Shown here piece after piece: positions 37,416 through 46,469 of a DNA stretch of 61,225 nt. Numbering within the stretch: the stretch's first letter is position 1; every line of letters begins with the position of its first letter. Made by a program: the position numbers and the translations under genes. The notes under the pieces were generated by a model. The model was not told the DNA's origin. It saw only the letters and a program-made list of their open reading frames with translations, and ran no database searches. This DNA is from B1 sp964355075. Lineage in GTDB: Bacteria > Bacteroidota > Bacteroidia > UKL13-3. The DNA lies in NCBI GenBank assembly GCA_964355075.1, contig CAYHCF010000020.1:1-61225 (forward strand). The letters run 5' to 3'.

Positions 37416-37445
37416 CAAAAATAACCGTCAATCCGGTTAATCAAA
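37416..37445 (-). promoter_or_regulatory. promoter of pdhB
   Basis: On the minus strand TTTG, 18 bases, then TATTTTTG. This fits TAnnTTTG with a spacer one base short of the usual 19-21. It is 20 bases before the chosen ATG, which supports that start. Confidence 0.55.
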
Positions 37446-37486
37446 GCTTAACCTGTGAATAGTATTAATTTTCTCGAAAAATAGGA

Positions 37487-38614
37487 CTAAAGTTTTACAA
37501 GCTTTCTGAATGATCCATTGCTCATTTTCAATACGTAGGTTCCGGGCAATAACCCTCCCCAATCAACTGTATTTACCTTGCCTGTATGCAATATTAGAGC
37601 TTTTACAAGCGTTCCATGAATGTCGTATAATATAAGCTCAATGGATTTCATTTTTGTGTTTGAACCCAATAAAACCTGAAAAGAGTCTTTAGAGGGATTT
37701 GGGAAAACTTCAAATTCCATTCTCTCTTCGTAGTTTAAAATATTTGTAGCTGAATTTGGTAAATAAACCCGATACATTCCTGCATTACCCAAAACAGATG
37801 TTTCCTGTGTAATCATTAATTGAAAATCATTTACAAAAAAAACGGCTTCCTTTTGGGTCATGCTGTTAAAAGGATACATGCTCACTTTTCCTTTAAAGAA
37901 CTTCTTTCCTGGAAAATCACTCAGAATCCAACATCTGTCGTAACCCAATAAAACCACTTTATTTCCCGTAAAATTAATTGCAGCCGATGTAACAGAGTAA
38001 TTTAAATAGGAGCCGATACCGGTAAAAAAACTATCAATTAATTTGGCTGAATAGGTTCCACTTTTTGCAGGTAATTGGTAGCATTTGGTGTAGCCTGAGC
38101 AAGGATTACTTCTATTTTTGCTAAATAAATATAAAGAATCATTGAACCAGAAAAAGGCTTCCATGTCAAAGTTCTTTAGAGAATCACCAGGAGGAAATGC
38201 TTTTTGATCAGGGTAAGTGAAACTAATAATAGAAGCAATGGCGGTGTCCTTGGTAAGCAAATTGGGGTCGGCAACAATATATATTTTCAGGTTATTCCGG
38301 TCATTATTATTATTCCCAAAATCTCCCACATAAATATTGCTTTTATTGTCCTTAGTAATATCTTCCCAGTCAATGTTTAAGCCATTTCCGATTCTAATTC
38401 TTCGCTTTACCGCCCCTGAGCTGTCAAAATAGTATAATAAAGGTTCGTTTCCGCTGTCATTATGCGTCAAAAACCTGTTTAATCCTACCTGTTCCAGACC
38501 AGAGGTTTCATTCAATTCGGCAGGCAAAGCACAAATTAATTCAGGCGTAAGTGTTTGTCCTGAGATAGATAATCCGAATCCAAAAAAAATAAGAAGAGGA
38601 AGTAAATTTTTCAT
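37487..38614 (-). CDS. secreted beta-propeller protein with T9SS tail
   Basis: A 375-residue protein with signal peptide MKNLLPLLIFFGFGLSISG. The body has the pattern ETSGLEQVGLNRFLTHNDSG, DWEDITKDNKSNIYVGDFGNN and MEAFFWFNDSLYLFSKNR, seen in secreted propeller proteins related to the SdiA-regulated or esterase-like phytase groups. No catalytic residues can be assigned. A type-A sorting domain ends it (VFPNPSKDSFQVLLGS, LYDIHGTLVKALIL, PGTYVLKMSNG). The upstream gap is a long low-complexity tract. Confidence 0.82.
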   Translation of the reverse strand: MKNLLPLLIFFGFGLSISGQTLTPELICALPAELNETSGLEQVGLNRFLTHNDSGNEPLLYYFDSSGAVKRRIRIGNGLNIDWEDITKDNKSNIYVGDFGNNNNDRNNLKIYIVADPNLLTKDTAIASIISFTYPDQKAFPPGDSLKNFDMEAFFWFNDSLYLFSKNRSNPCSGYTKCYQLPAKSGTYSAKLIDSFFTGIGSYLNYSVTSAAINFTGNKVVLLGYDRCWILSDFPGKKFFKGKVSMYPFNSMTQKEAVFFVNDFQLMITQETSVLGNAGMYRVYLPNSATNILNYEERMEFEVFPNPSKDSFQVLLGSNTKMKSIELILYDIHGTLVKALILHTGKVNTVDWGGLLPGTYVLKMSNGSFRKLVKL

Positions 38615-38665
38615 ATATCTTTTATCCCGAAATCAATATTATACAAGAAACCGTGTAAATTTATT

Positions 38666-38854
38666 CATCCCATCTCCCATTTCCCATCTCTCATCTCACA
38701 TCTCCCATCTCCCATTTCTCATCTCCCATTTCCCATCTCCCATTTCCCATCTCTCATCTCTCATCTCTCATCTCTCATTTCTCATCTCCCATTTCCCATC
38801 TCCCATTTCCCATCTCTCATCTCCCATTTCCCAGTGCCCAGTGCCCAACTCCCA
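38666..38854. repeat. low-complexity pyrimidine heptad tract
   Basis: About 25 successive units of CCCATCT, CCCATTT, CTCATCT type, ending in CCCAGTG and CCCAACT variants. It fills most of the gap between the M16 protease stop and the propeller gene start. Shorter tracts of the same composition lie near 870-900 and 2151-2230. Confidence 0.85.
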
Positions 38855-38872
38855 ACGCTTCTTCCAACAAAC

Positions 38873-41812
38873 TCAGTATCCAAAAATATCTTCCAAAGTT
38901 AGCACCTGAACTTTACCGTATTTCTCAAGATCACTCATCGCGATTTTATCTTTTGATCCCATGATGGAATAGGTAAAAGGCTTATTTTGATAGGTCGTTT
39001 TTTGGAACTGTTCAATATCGTTGAAAGTCAATTTGGGCATGCTTGTATAAATGTCTTTATTGATATCATGATCCAATCCCAGTTTCTGGTTTGAGGCATA
39101 AGCAAAAATGATGTTCTGGTCATTGGTTCTTTCCGTCTCAATAGCATTCATCAAAGATACCTTTGCCGATTCAAAATTATTTTCTGCTTTTGGCATATTG
39201 TTTAATAACTCATTCATAGCCGGTATGGCTTCATTCAATTTATCGGCCTGAGTTCCTATATAGGCATTGATATAATAAGGATCCTTCTTTTTTGAAGGAG
39301 TATTATACCTTGAATAAGTTGAGTAAGCCAGCGCTTTCGATTCCCGGATGGTTTGGAATACAAGGGATGACATTCCTCCACCAAAGTATTCGTTATACAA
39401 TTCAATAACCGGAGCAGTTGTTGGATTGTATCCTGTTGTAGATTTATTTAACCACTGTATTTCAACCTGAACCATTTTGTAATCAACAAATAAAACTTTG
39501 TTTTCCGTCGTTTCATTCCTTACAAACTCAACAGGTTTTGGATATTCAATAGCTACAGCAGGAATCTTATGCTCCTTATTTAATAGGGTAGTTAACTGCG
39601 GCAATGTTTGCGGACCGAAATACCAGATTTTATGCTGATAGGAAGTTAATTTTTTCAAATAGCCCACTAATTCTATTGCAGTTAATTTTTTTAATGCATC
39701 GGCTTTCAACTCGTGTTTATACGGGTTATTGGGTCCATAAACCGCATAACTCTGAAGGGCAGCCCTGAAAATAACATTTTTATTTTTTTTGGCGTCTTCC
39801 CTGCTCTTTAGAATGCGTTCAACCAAGGTGTTTAATGCAGCCTGATCCGGTTTTGCATTGGCTAATAAATGCTCAAACAATCTCAATGCAGGTACAAAGT
39901 TTTCATTCAATCCACGTAAGGAAACATACACTTGCTCATTGCCCACATTTACATTAAAATCGCAAGCCAGTTTAAAAAATTCCTGGCTGATTTGCGCAGC
40001 CGTGTATTTATCGGTACCCAGGTATTGCAGTAAGTTCACAGAAAGCGGTAATTTCAAGTCATTGAACTTGCCCATATCCAACACATAGTATAACTGAAAC
40101 AAGGCATTATCCGTATTTTGTACATAGTAAATAGGAGCGAAGCCGGTTTTTCCAATGCTCATTTCCTTTTCAAAATCAATAAACTTCGGACTGATTTTCG
40201 GCGAAGGCGTTTCTAAAATATTTTTAACAAAGGTTGATATTGCATCGCGGTTTACATCCACCGGTGTTATTTCCGGTTTTATTATTTTGCTTACGTTTTT
40301 ATCTTCTCCAACTTTCTTGTATATCACCACATAATCTTTGGTGAAATATTGTTTGGCAAACGCAACCAATTCCGACTTGCTGATTTTCGACATTTCGTCA
40401 ATATCCGATACCGCATCAATCCACTGGCGATCTGAGGTAAATACGTCCAGCATGGCCGATGCTCTTCCCTCATTGCTGTTTCTTTCCTCAATTTTATTCA
40501 CCTTTAAATTGGCAATAATTCCTTTCAAAATTGATTCGTCAAAATCACCGGCTTTTACTTTTTCAATCTGAGCCATCAGCAAATCTCTTACTTGTTCTAA
40601 AGTTTGATCTTTTTTAGGTTTTCCCATTAAAAAGGCAATGCTGTAATCTTTGTTAATCCACACGGAAGAATTTGCACTCAATACCAATTGTTTTTTAGTT
40701 AGGTTTAAATCAATTAATCCGGCTTTTGCATTGGATAAAATCATATCAACCATTTGCAAAATTCTGGCCTCCTTACTATTTGCCCCGGGCATGCGAAAAC
40801 CAATGAGCAGGTTTTCTGCATCAGGGCCTGTAACGATTACAACTTCGGGCTCTTTATTTGGAACTTCAGGCTGGAAGGTAAACGCTGGAACAGGCTTTGG
40901 AGTCATGTACGAGAACTTGCTATCAATCGTGCTGATGGCTGAATCAGGATCAAAATCACCGGAAAGAACAATCGCCATATTATTCGGTACATAATAAGTA
41001 TTATAATAATTTCTGATTTTGAGAAGAGAAGGGTTTTTTAAATGTTCAACGGTCCCAATGGTCGTTTGCGTGCCATAGGTATGGTTTTTAAATAAATGAC
41101 CAATCATGGATTCAAAAACTTTTCTGCCATCATTGTCCATCGAAATATTTTTTTCTTCATAAACCGCTTCAAGTTCTGTATGGAAAAGGCGAAGAATTGG
41201 ATTTCGGAAACGCTCGGCTTCTATTTCTATCCATTTATTCAAATTGTTTTCAGGAATATCATTCACATAAACAGTTTGCTCAAAGGAGGTAAATGCATTG
41301 GTACCCTGTGCACCAATTCCCTGCATTAATTTATCATATTCATTGGCAATAGCATATTTGCTGGCAACACCACTTGTTGAATCAATCAAATGATAGATGT
41401 ATTTGCGTTTGCCTTCATCTGTGGTTTTATTATAAACTTCATACAAAGCATCAATTTTATCAAGCTGTTCTTTTTCTTTAGGCCAGTCCATCGTGCCGTA
41501 AATATCAGTGCCTTTAAACAGCATATGCTCTAAATAGTGGGCCAACCCGGTATTGTCATGTGGATCATTTTTACTGCCGGCTTTAGTGGCAATATAGGTT
41601 TGAATTCTGGGTTGTTTTTTGTTTACACTCATCATCACGGTGAGTCCGTTTTGTAAAGTGTAGGTACGAACCTTTAAGGGGTCGTTGTTAACAATTGAAT
41701 AGGTGTATTTTCCATCCACTGAGGTAACATGTTGGATTTCGTAGGTACTGGTTTGAGCCCAAATAGCTAAGGATAAAGTGCTGAAAATAAACAGTTGAAT
41801 AATTTTTTTCAT
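38873..41812 (-). CDS. M16-family zinc metalloprotease (insulinase/pitrilysin type)
   Basis: A 979-residue exported protease with signal peptide MKKIIQLFIFSTLSLAIWA. The inverted zinc motif HxxEH is at H92-E95-H96 (AHYLEHMLFKG) with the third ligand in the ELEAVYEEKN region near 220. A second, non-catalytic M16 half follows, with YFGGGMSSLVFQTIRESKALAYS, as in periplasmic two-domain members. No T9SS tail, so it is probably periplasmic or at the outer membrane. It follows prmC on the same strand after 69 bases. Confidence 0.93.
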   Translation of the reverse strand: MKKIIQLFIFSTLSLAIWAQTSTYEIQHVTSVDGKYTYSIVNNDPLKVRTYTLQNGLTVMMSVNKKQPRIQTYIATKAGSKNDPHDNTGLAHYLEHMLFKGTDIYGTMDWPKEKEQLDKIDALYEVYNKTTDEGKRKYIYHLIDSTSGVASKYAIANEYDKLMQGIGAQGTNAFTSFEQTVYVNDIPENNLNKWIEIEAERFRNPILRLFHTELEAVYEEKNISMDNDGRKVFESMIGHLFKNHTYGTQTTIGTVEHLKNPSLLKIRNYYNTYYVPNNMAIVLSGDFDPDSAISTIDSKFSYMTPKPVPAFTFQPEVPNKEPEVVIVTGPDAENLLIGFRMPGANSKEARILQMVDMILSNAKAGLIDLNLTKKQLVLSANSSVWINKDYSIAFLMGKPKKDQTLEQVRDLLMAQIEKVKAGDFDESILKGIIANLKVNKIEERNSNEGRASAMLDVFTSDRQWIDAVSDIDEMSKISKSELVAFAKQYFTKDYVVIYKKVGEDKNVSKIIKPEITPVDVNRDAISTFVKNILETPSPKISPKFIDFEKEMSIGKTGFAPIYYVQNTDNALFQLYYVLDMGKFNDLKLPLSVNLLQYLGTDKYTAAQISQEFFKLACDFNVNVGNEQVYVSLRGLNENFVPALRLFEHLLANAKPDQAALNTLVERILKSREDAKKNKNVIFRAALQSYAVYGPNNPYKHELKADALKKLTAIELVGYLKKLTSYQHKIWYFGPQTLPQLTTLLNKEHKIPAVAIEYPKPVEFVRNETTENKVLFVDYKMVQVEIQWLNKSTTGYNPTTAPVIELYNEYFGGGMSSLVFQTIRESKALAYSTYSRYNTPSKKKDPYYINAYIGTQADKLNEAIPAMNELLNNMPKAENNFESAKVSLMNAIETERTNDQNIIFAYASNQKLGLDHDINKDIYTSMPKLTFNDIEQFQKTTYQNKPFTYSIMGSKDKIAMSDLEKYGKVQVLTLEDIFGY

Positions 41813-41881
41813 AAATATTTTGTAAAAAAGTCTGGCAAAATAAGCATTGTTGGCGTATTTTCTTTCGGTTGATCTCCGGAT

Positions 41882-42763
41882 TTACATGAGTGGGAAATTG
41901 TCTGCCTTCATAATCTGCAACATTCTGGTTTTCCCCTGTATATCTTTTCTGAATTTATAGGGCATTAAATATTTTTTGCATAAGTCTTCTAAAGCCAGTT
42001 CCTGAAATTCACTGATTTCAAAAAACAGCATTTTTGTGTTTTTACTCTCATTAAACGTTTCCAGAATGTTATGAGAGAAAAGCAAAGGGTTTTCATCCGG
42101 AACCAGATAAGCAAGATGTGGCTCAAAGTCAATTACATTAGCATGCATTGAAATTTTTTCCGCTTCCTTTATATAGGGAGGATTGCTCACCATAATATCA
42201 AAATTCTGATCAACAACCCAGCTTTTATCTTCCCCGCTTAATATAGAAGCTTCTCTGAAGGATATGTTTGATTGATAACTCAGTGCATTTTCTCTTGCCA
42301 CAGATAAGGCCTGTTTCGAAATATCCATTGCACTGATTTTTGAGTTTTTGATTTCCTGTTCCAAACTGATAGCGATGCATCCACTTCCGGTTCCAATATC
42401 CAATATCGAGATGGGTTGCGTTGAATCAAAATGATTTTTCACTTCTTCGATCACCCATTCTACCAATTCTTCGGTTTCGGGTCTTGGGATCAAAACAGCA
42501 GGTGAAACTTTAATCCTCAGGTTTCTAAAATAGGCATAACCCAAAATATATTGTAAAGGTTCGCAGCTCAACAGACGATTGAGGATGGAATCTAATTTCA
42601 TTTCTTCAGCCATGCCCAATTCTTTATTAAACAAATGCAGATGAGCCTTTTTTATTAAAAGCACATCTTCATAAACCCAATAAAGTATTTGAGAAGCTTC
42701 CTCTTTAGAGTAGATTTTTTCGAGTTTTTGAACAGATTGGTTAAAATAATCGTAGGCTTGCAT
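41882..42763 (-). CDS. prmC: peptide chain release factor N5-glutamine methyltransferase
   Basis: Methylates the Gln of the GGQ motif in RF1 and RF2. The 293-residue product has an N-terminal helical domain and a Rossmann methyltransferase with SAM motif ILDIGTGSGCIAISL and the catalytic NPPYI (MVSNPPYIKEAEK). RPETEELVEWV is the family hinge signature. It starts 21 bases after the YkuK-like stop and lies upstream of the M16 protease, likely one operon. Confidence 0.95.
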   Translation of the reverse strand: MQAYDYFNQSVQKLEKIYSKEEASQILYWVYEDVLLIKKAHLHLFNKELGMAEEMKLDSILNRLLSCEPLQYILGYAYFRNLRIKVSPAVLIPRPETEELVEWVIEEVKNHFDSTQPISILDIGTGSGCIAISLEQEIKNSKISAMDISKQALSVARENALSYQSNISFREASILSGEDKSWVVDQNFDIMVSNPPYIKEAEKISMHANVIDFEPHLAYLVPDENPLLFSHNILETFNESKNTKMLFFEISEFQELALEDLCKKYLMPYKFRKDIQGKTRMLQIMKADNFPLM

Positions 42764-42784
42764 AGGTACTCATTCTTCGCCCTC

Positions 42785-43258
42785 TCAGTGCACAATCTTA
42801 TTTGCACAGTAGCTGCTTGCAAAGGCATCGGGTTTAGCTTTAAATACAAAGCCCATTCCCAGAATATAGCCCATTGCATCGCTTAAGGCGGTGTTCGATT
42901 TAAAATGAGGATTGGTATTAATATCCGCATGAACTTCCAGATCAACCTCATATTGATCGAGCAAAGGACAAATCTTATAGGCAATTTGTATCGAGCGGCT
43001 TACCTCTTCAATCATGCGTTCTTTTAACGAAAACGACCTTTTTGTTTTTTCACTGCTGATTAACATAAAACCGCCATGCTTGGGACGCACAAAAACAATA
43101 ACCGTGGCAAATTCTGTAATTTCACAGCTTACCTGTGAATCGGTACCAATACATACTTTCAGTTTAAAACCATCCGCCCTTTCTTTCAGCAAAATATTTT
43201 CAACTTCTGTCAAAATATCCTGGTTTATTGGATCTCCATTTAATCTTCTCCAGTTCAT
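42785..43258 (-). CDS. YkuK-family RNase H-like protein
   Basis: A 157-residue protein from the first ATG at 43258 (MNWRRLNGDPINQDILTEV); upstream there is only a TTG at 43315 with a hydrophobic, unlikely extension. Typical of the YkuK/DUF458 group: KVCIGTDSQVSC, ATVIVFVRPKHGG, EVDLEVHADINTNPHFKS and ALSDAMGYILGMGF. These carry acidic residues of an RNase H-like fold. The biological role is unknown. It is probably the first gene of an operon with prmC. Confidence 0.85.
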   Translation of the reverse strand: MNWRRLNGDPINQDILTEVENILLKERADGFKLKVCIGTDSQVSCEITEFATVIVFVRPKHGGFMLISSEKTKRSFSLKERMIEEVSRSIQIAYKICPLLDQYEVDLEVHADINTNPHFKSNTALSDAMGYILGMGFVFKAKPDAFASSYCANKIVH

Positions 43259-43650
43259 TGTTTTTTTTACAAGGATAGTTATAAATGTAAATATATAGTA
43301 ACCAAGTGTTAACAAATATTTGAGAAGCCCGAAATAACCGCCATTACTTTATTATTTCAGTAATAATTTTAAAACAAGAATAAAGAATATCGTTTTTATG
43401 GTTCGATATGGGTTACTGTTGGGGTAATCTAATCACAGTTAGCCCGATAATCATTTCCATTCGACAGCCGATAACTTGTGATCTTTGTGCTATCCTTGGT
43501 GTTCTTTGTGTTTAGATGTTTTTTATTTTTTAACACAAAGGCCACAATGGAATCACAAAGTTCACAAATGATCATATTGGGTACTCCGATAACCAATGAC
43601 CGCGAACCGGTAATTTTCCGGGTTATATAAATTTTGAAAGTTTTTTCCCG
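43259..43650. other. 392-bp gap with hairpin repeat, no gene
   Basis: Contains the second CTTTGTG/CACAAAG inverted repeat and AT-rich DNA. No coding frame is supported. Confidence 0.6.
43475..43567. repeat. CTTTGTG/CACAAAG inverted repeat (second copy)
   Basis: The left arm CTTGTGATCTTTGTG with CTTTGTGTT pairs with right-arm AACACAAAGGCCACAA and ATCACAAAGTTCACAA. Same layout as 36303-36396. It lies just downstream of the carboxypeptidase-regulatory-like pair and may be its terminator. Confidence 0.7.
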
Positions 43651-44403
43651 TTACCTTTTCAGGTAATTTAAATAATCTGAATAGCATTCCCTTATTGCCA
43701 CCACCAGATCATAATCATTTGAGTTCAGGATAAAATAATGCGGCAGATTGCAGAATTTCTTAAAATCAGGGATTTGGGATTCATTCATTCCGGTTGCTCT
43801 TTTGATTAAATTATGGGTATATCTTTCATCCACCAGATCCTGTTCGTGATACAATGCCATCAAAGTTCTTAACTTATAATATTCCTGCAACTTACTGTTA
43901 CTGCCTTCAAATAAACTGGTAATCACAGATCCGGTACTTCCCTCTATCCAGGAGTCTATATGTTCGTAATTATTTAATAAAGGACTGGTTTTTAAAATAG
44001 TTGCAGCTCTTCTGGCAAGACTATCCCGCTTCCTGTTGCTATAATTAATACCCACTTCTTTTAACCGGTATGAGATAGGTTTTAGCCTGACTTTTATGGG
44101 GTCAGTCATATTGATAAAAACATATTTCTTCACGGCTAATTCAAAGGTTTGGTAACCAATTACCGAGAATTGAAGCGTATCATTTTCGCTCACATTTATG
44201 CCAAAAGCGCCATAGCGGTTGCTGATATATCTTTCTCCGGAAGGTCGTTTTAAAATATTGGCCAGCGGAATGGTATTGTTTGTATCTGCTCCTATAATAA
44301 ATCCTTTTAATAATAATACTTTCGGTTGCGACTGCGCTATTACCTTATGGTTCAGTCCAAATAGAAAAATTATCAAAACAAAAAAGGAGAGAATTTTATT
44401 CAT
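43651..44403 (-). CDS. exported protein with carboxypeptidase-regulatory-like domain
   Basis: A 250-residue protein starting at the ATG 44403 with signal peptide MNKILSFFVLIIFLFGLNHK. A CarboxypepD_reg-like beta-sandwich follows (LKGFIIGADTNNTIPLANIL, RYISNRYGAFGINVSENDTL, VIGYQTFELAVKKY). The helical C-terminal 130 residues are of unknown fold. Such N-terminal domains are common in TonB-linked outer-membrane proteins, but no barrel is present here. The ATG overlaps the last eight bases of the paralogous gene upstream. Confidence 0.78.
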   Translation of the reverse strand: MNKILSFFVLIIFLFGLNHKVIAQSQPKVLLLKGFIIGADTNNTIPLANILKRPSGERYISNRYGAFGINVSENDTLQFSVIGYQTFELAVKKYVFINMTDPIKVRLKPISYRLKEVGINYSNRKRDSLARRAATILKTSPLLNNYEHIDSWIEGSTGSVITSLFEGSNSKLQEYYKLRTLMALYHEQDLVDERYTHNLIKRATGMNESQIPDFKKFCNLPHYFILNSNDYDLVVAIRECYSDYLNYLKR

Positions 44404-44725
44404 GAACCGCAAATAAAGTAATTACCTCACAACAAACCATACTTTTATCGGGGATTGAGGTCTTGGTTCCGTAAACAATAGTTTGAGATTGATAACCTAA
44501 ACAGCTTAATAAAAGAGTATCGCCCGGATTAGCCGGTATGCTAAAGGCCCCAAAATGATTGCTGATATACCTTTTTTGTTGGGTTTGGTTCAGAATGGAT
44601 ACCTTAATGATTGGATTCAGACTGCCAGAATCGCTTATAAAACCTTTGATCGTGCGTAGTTGAGCATTGGTGTTTGTCCATATACAAATTACAAGCAGGA
44701 AAGCGACTATCTTTGCACGATTCAT
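44396..44725 (-). CDS. short exported carboxypeptidase-regulatory-like protein
   Basis: A 109-residue protein with signal peptide MNRAKIVAFLLVICIWTNTNA. The mature part matches the first domain of the following gene: IKGFISDSGSLNPIIKVSIL, KRYISNHFGAFSIPANPGDT, CLGYQSQTIVYG. It ends soon after the domain, with two adjacent Cys, so it is either a single-domain paralogue or a shortened copy from a tandem duplication. Its stop overlaps the next start by eight bases. Its start faces the RlmI-like gene. Confidence 0.7.
   Translation of the reverse strand: MNRAKIVAFLLVICIWTNTNAQLRTIKGFISDSGSLNPIIKVSILNQTQQKRYISNHFGAFSIPANPGDTLLLSCLGYQSQTIVYGTKTSIPDKSMVCCEVITLFAVHE
44708..44715 (+). promoter_or_regulatory. 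-7 box for the RlmI-like gene, inside the divergent gene
   Basis: TATCTTTG matches TAnnTTTG exactly and is 24 bases before the TTG start at 44739. It lies within the first codons of the minus-strand gene ending at 44725. No TTG at -33 is found. Confidence 0.45.
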
Positions 44726-44738
44726 AAAACAAATATTC

Positions 44739-45911
44739 TTGAAAAAATTAGTATTAAAAAGCGGTCGTGAAAGATCTCTGTTGAACCGGCATCCCTGGGT
44801 TTTTTCGGGAGCTGTGAAAGACCTTCCTGATGCCTTAAACGGTGATATCGTTCAAATAGTTACCAATCACCAAGATTTATTAGGGTATGGCTTTTTTTCA
44901 CCGAACAGCCAGATTACCTGTCGTGTCTTTGAATTTACCCCTGATCCCATTGAATTATCGGATGATTATTGGCTTCAAAAAATCAATAATGCATTTGGTT
45001 TAAGAAGCCAGTTACTGGATAAGAGCCTAACCAATTGTTACCGTTTGCTGCATGCCGAGGGTGATTTTTTCCCTGGAATCATTGTAGATATTTACAACGA
45101 TATTGCCGTTGTTCAGGTATTGATAAAAGGGGTGGAGCACATTGCGGAAACGGTTTTTACGGCTTTGAATCAGCTTGGATTCAAGTACATTTATGTAAAA
45201 ACCAAACAAACCACTCAATTACTCGAAAATGTGGAGCAGGGCAGCCGTTGGATTGGTGAGCCGGCTATGATGCCCTTGATCGTGATGGAACATGGGGTGA
45301 AATTTTATGTGAATGTTGAAACCGGACAAAAAACGGGATTTTTTATCGACCAGAGAGAAAACCGGAAATCGGTTGGGGAATGGTCGAAGGGTAAAAATGT
45401 TCTGAATACTTTTTCTTATTCGGGTGGCTTTAGTTTATATGCGTTAAAAGCCGGAGCCCATCTGGTACATTCGGTTGACAGCTCCAGAGATGCCATGAAA
45501 TTATGCGATGCCAACGTTTCCTTAGGTGGTTATAATGCTCGTCATAAGAGCTTTGTAATGGATTGTTTTGAGTTTTTAAAAACGGCTGAACCTAACTTTT
45601 ATGATATCATTATTTTAGATCCTCCTGCTTTTGCAAAAAATGCCAGATCGGTTGATAATGCTGCCCGGGGATATAAAAATTTAAACCTGTTGGGTTTTCA
45701 GAAAATAAAAGCTGGAGGAATCCTGTTTACCTATAGTTGCAGTCAGCATATTGACAAAGATTTGTTTCGGAAAATTGTATTCTCGGCTGCAGCAGATGCC
45801 GGGCGAAATGTTCGTATCCTGAAGCAGCAATCGCAACCCGAAGACCACCCCATCAATATCTACCACCCGGAAGGAGAATACCTAAAAGGCTTGATGTTGA
45901 TGGTTGATTAA
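44739..45911 (+). CDS. class I rRNA methyltransferase (RlmI/RlmK family)
   Basis: A 390-residue SAM-dependent enzyme with an N-terminal PUA-like domain (LLNRHPWVFSGAVKDLPD, GDIVQIV, GYGFFSPNSQITCRV) and an RlmI-type Rossmann domain (ENRKSVGEWSKGKNVLNTFS, SYSGGFSLYALKAGA, HSVDSS, IIILDPPAFAKN, SCSQHIDKDLF). RlmI methylates C5 of a 23S cytosine. No ATG precedes the domain. A TTG at 44739 gives MKKLVLKSGRERSLLNRHPW and follows a -7 box, so I prefer it over the TTG at 44667. Confidence 0.88.
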   Translation: MKKLVLKSGRERSLLNRHPWVFSGAVKDLPDALNGDIVQIVTNHQDLLGYGFFSPNSQITCRVFEFTPDPIELSDDYWLQKINNAFGLRSQLLDKSLTNCYRLLHAEGDFFPGIIVDIYNDIAVVQVLIKGVEHIAETVFTALNQLGFKYIYVKTKQTTQLLENVEQGSRWIGEPAMMPLIVMEHGVKFYVNVETGQKTGFFIDQRENRKSVGEWSKGKNVLNTFSYSGGFSLYALKAGAHLVHSVDSSRDAMKLCDANVSLGGYNARHKSFVMDCFEFLKTAEPNFYDIIILDPPAFAKNARSVDNAARGYKNLNLLGFQKIKAGGILFTYSCSQHIDKDLFRKIVFSAAADAGRNVRILKQQSQPEDHPINIYHPEGEYLKGLMLMVD

Positions 45912-46022
45912 TTTGGGAAATTGCCCCAAAATGAGACAATAATTTTAAAATGTTGAAAACATATATTAATGATATTCAATTAGATATACTAATGGCATAT
46001 TCTGTGCATACAAGGTATCGTA

Positions 46023-46469
46023 ATGAAATTATTGATAAAATATATTTGGACCTTGGTGTTGATTCCAGCCTTTTTCTTTATAAAGGGTGATTTATCTTGG
46101 GATGCATTCAGGAATATTAATGAACTCAATCCGGAGAGAGAAATTACAAAAAGGGTTAAGGATGCTTTTGAACCCAGCTCTCCAAAGCTCATTGAATTTA
46201 AAGTGAATGCGGTATCCACAAGTGAAAATTTTTCGGCAGAAGGAATGAAGGTTGAACTCTATGATCATTTATATAATTTATTGCAAAAATCTCAGGTAGT
46301 TGGCGGCAGAGTCAAATTTAAACTCGATCCGATAAAATCCAATATTGAAAAATTTAATCTGGTTTGTCCTACCACGGCAGATGAACTAAAGATTAATTCT
46401 GAAAACCGCAATGCCATTTTTTCAATACATGAGAAATACATACGGGAAGATGAAGATGAACTTCCTTAA
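46023..46469 (+). CDS. hypothetical protein with N-terminal membrane or signal segment
   Basis: A 148-residue protein starting MKLLIKYIWTLVLIPAFFFI, one hydrophobic segment that could be a signal peptide or anchor, then a mostly charged soluble part (LNPEREITKRVKDAFEPSSPK, EGMKVELYDHLYNLLQKSQVV). I do not recognise the family. The C-terminus is acidic (EDEDELP). It overlaps the convergent UbiA-like gene end by four bases. Confidence 0.6.
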   Translation: MKLLIKYIWTLVLIPAFFFIKGDLSWDAFRNINELNPEREITKRVKDAFEPSSPKLIEFKVNAVSTSENFSAEGMKVELYDHLYNLLQKSQVVGGRVKFKLDPIKSNIEKFNLVCPTTADELKINSENRNAIFSIHEKYIREDEDELP

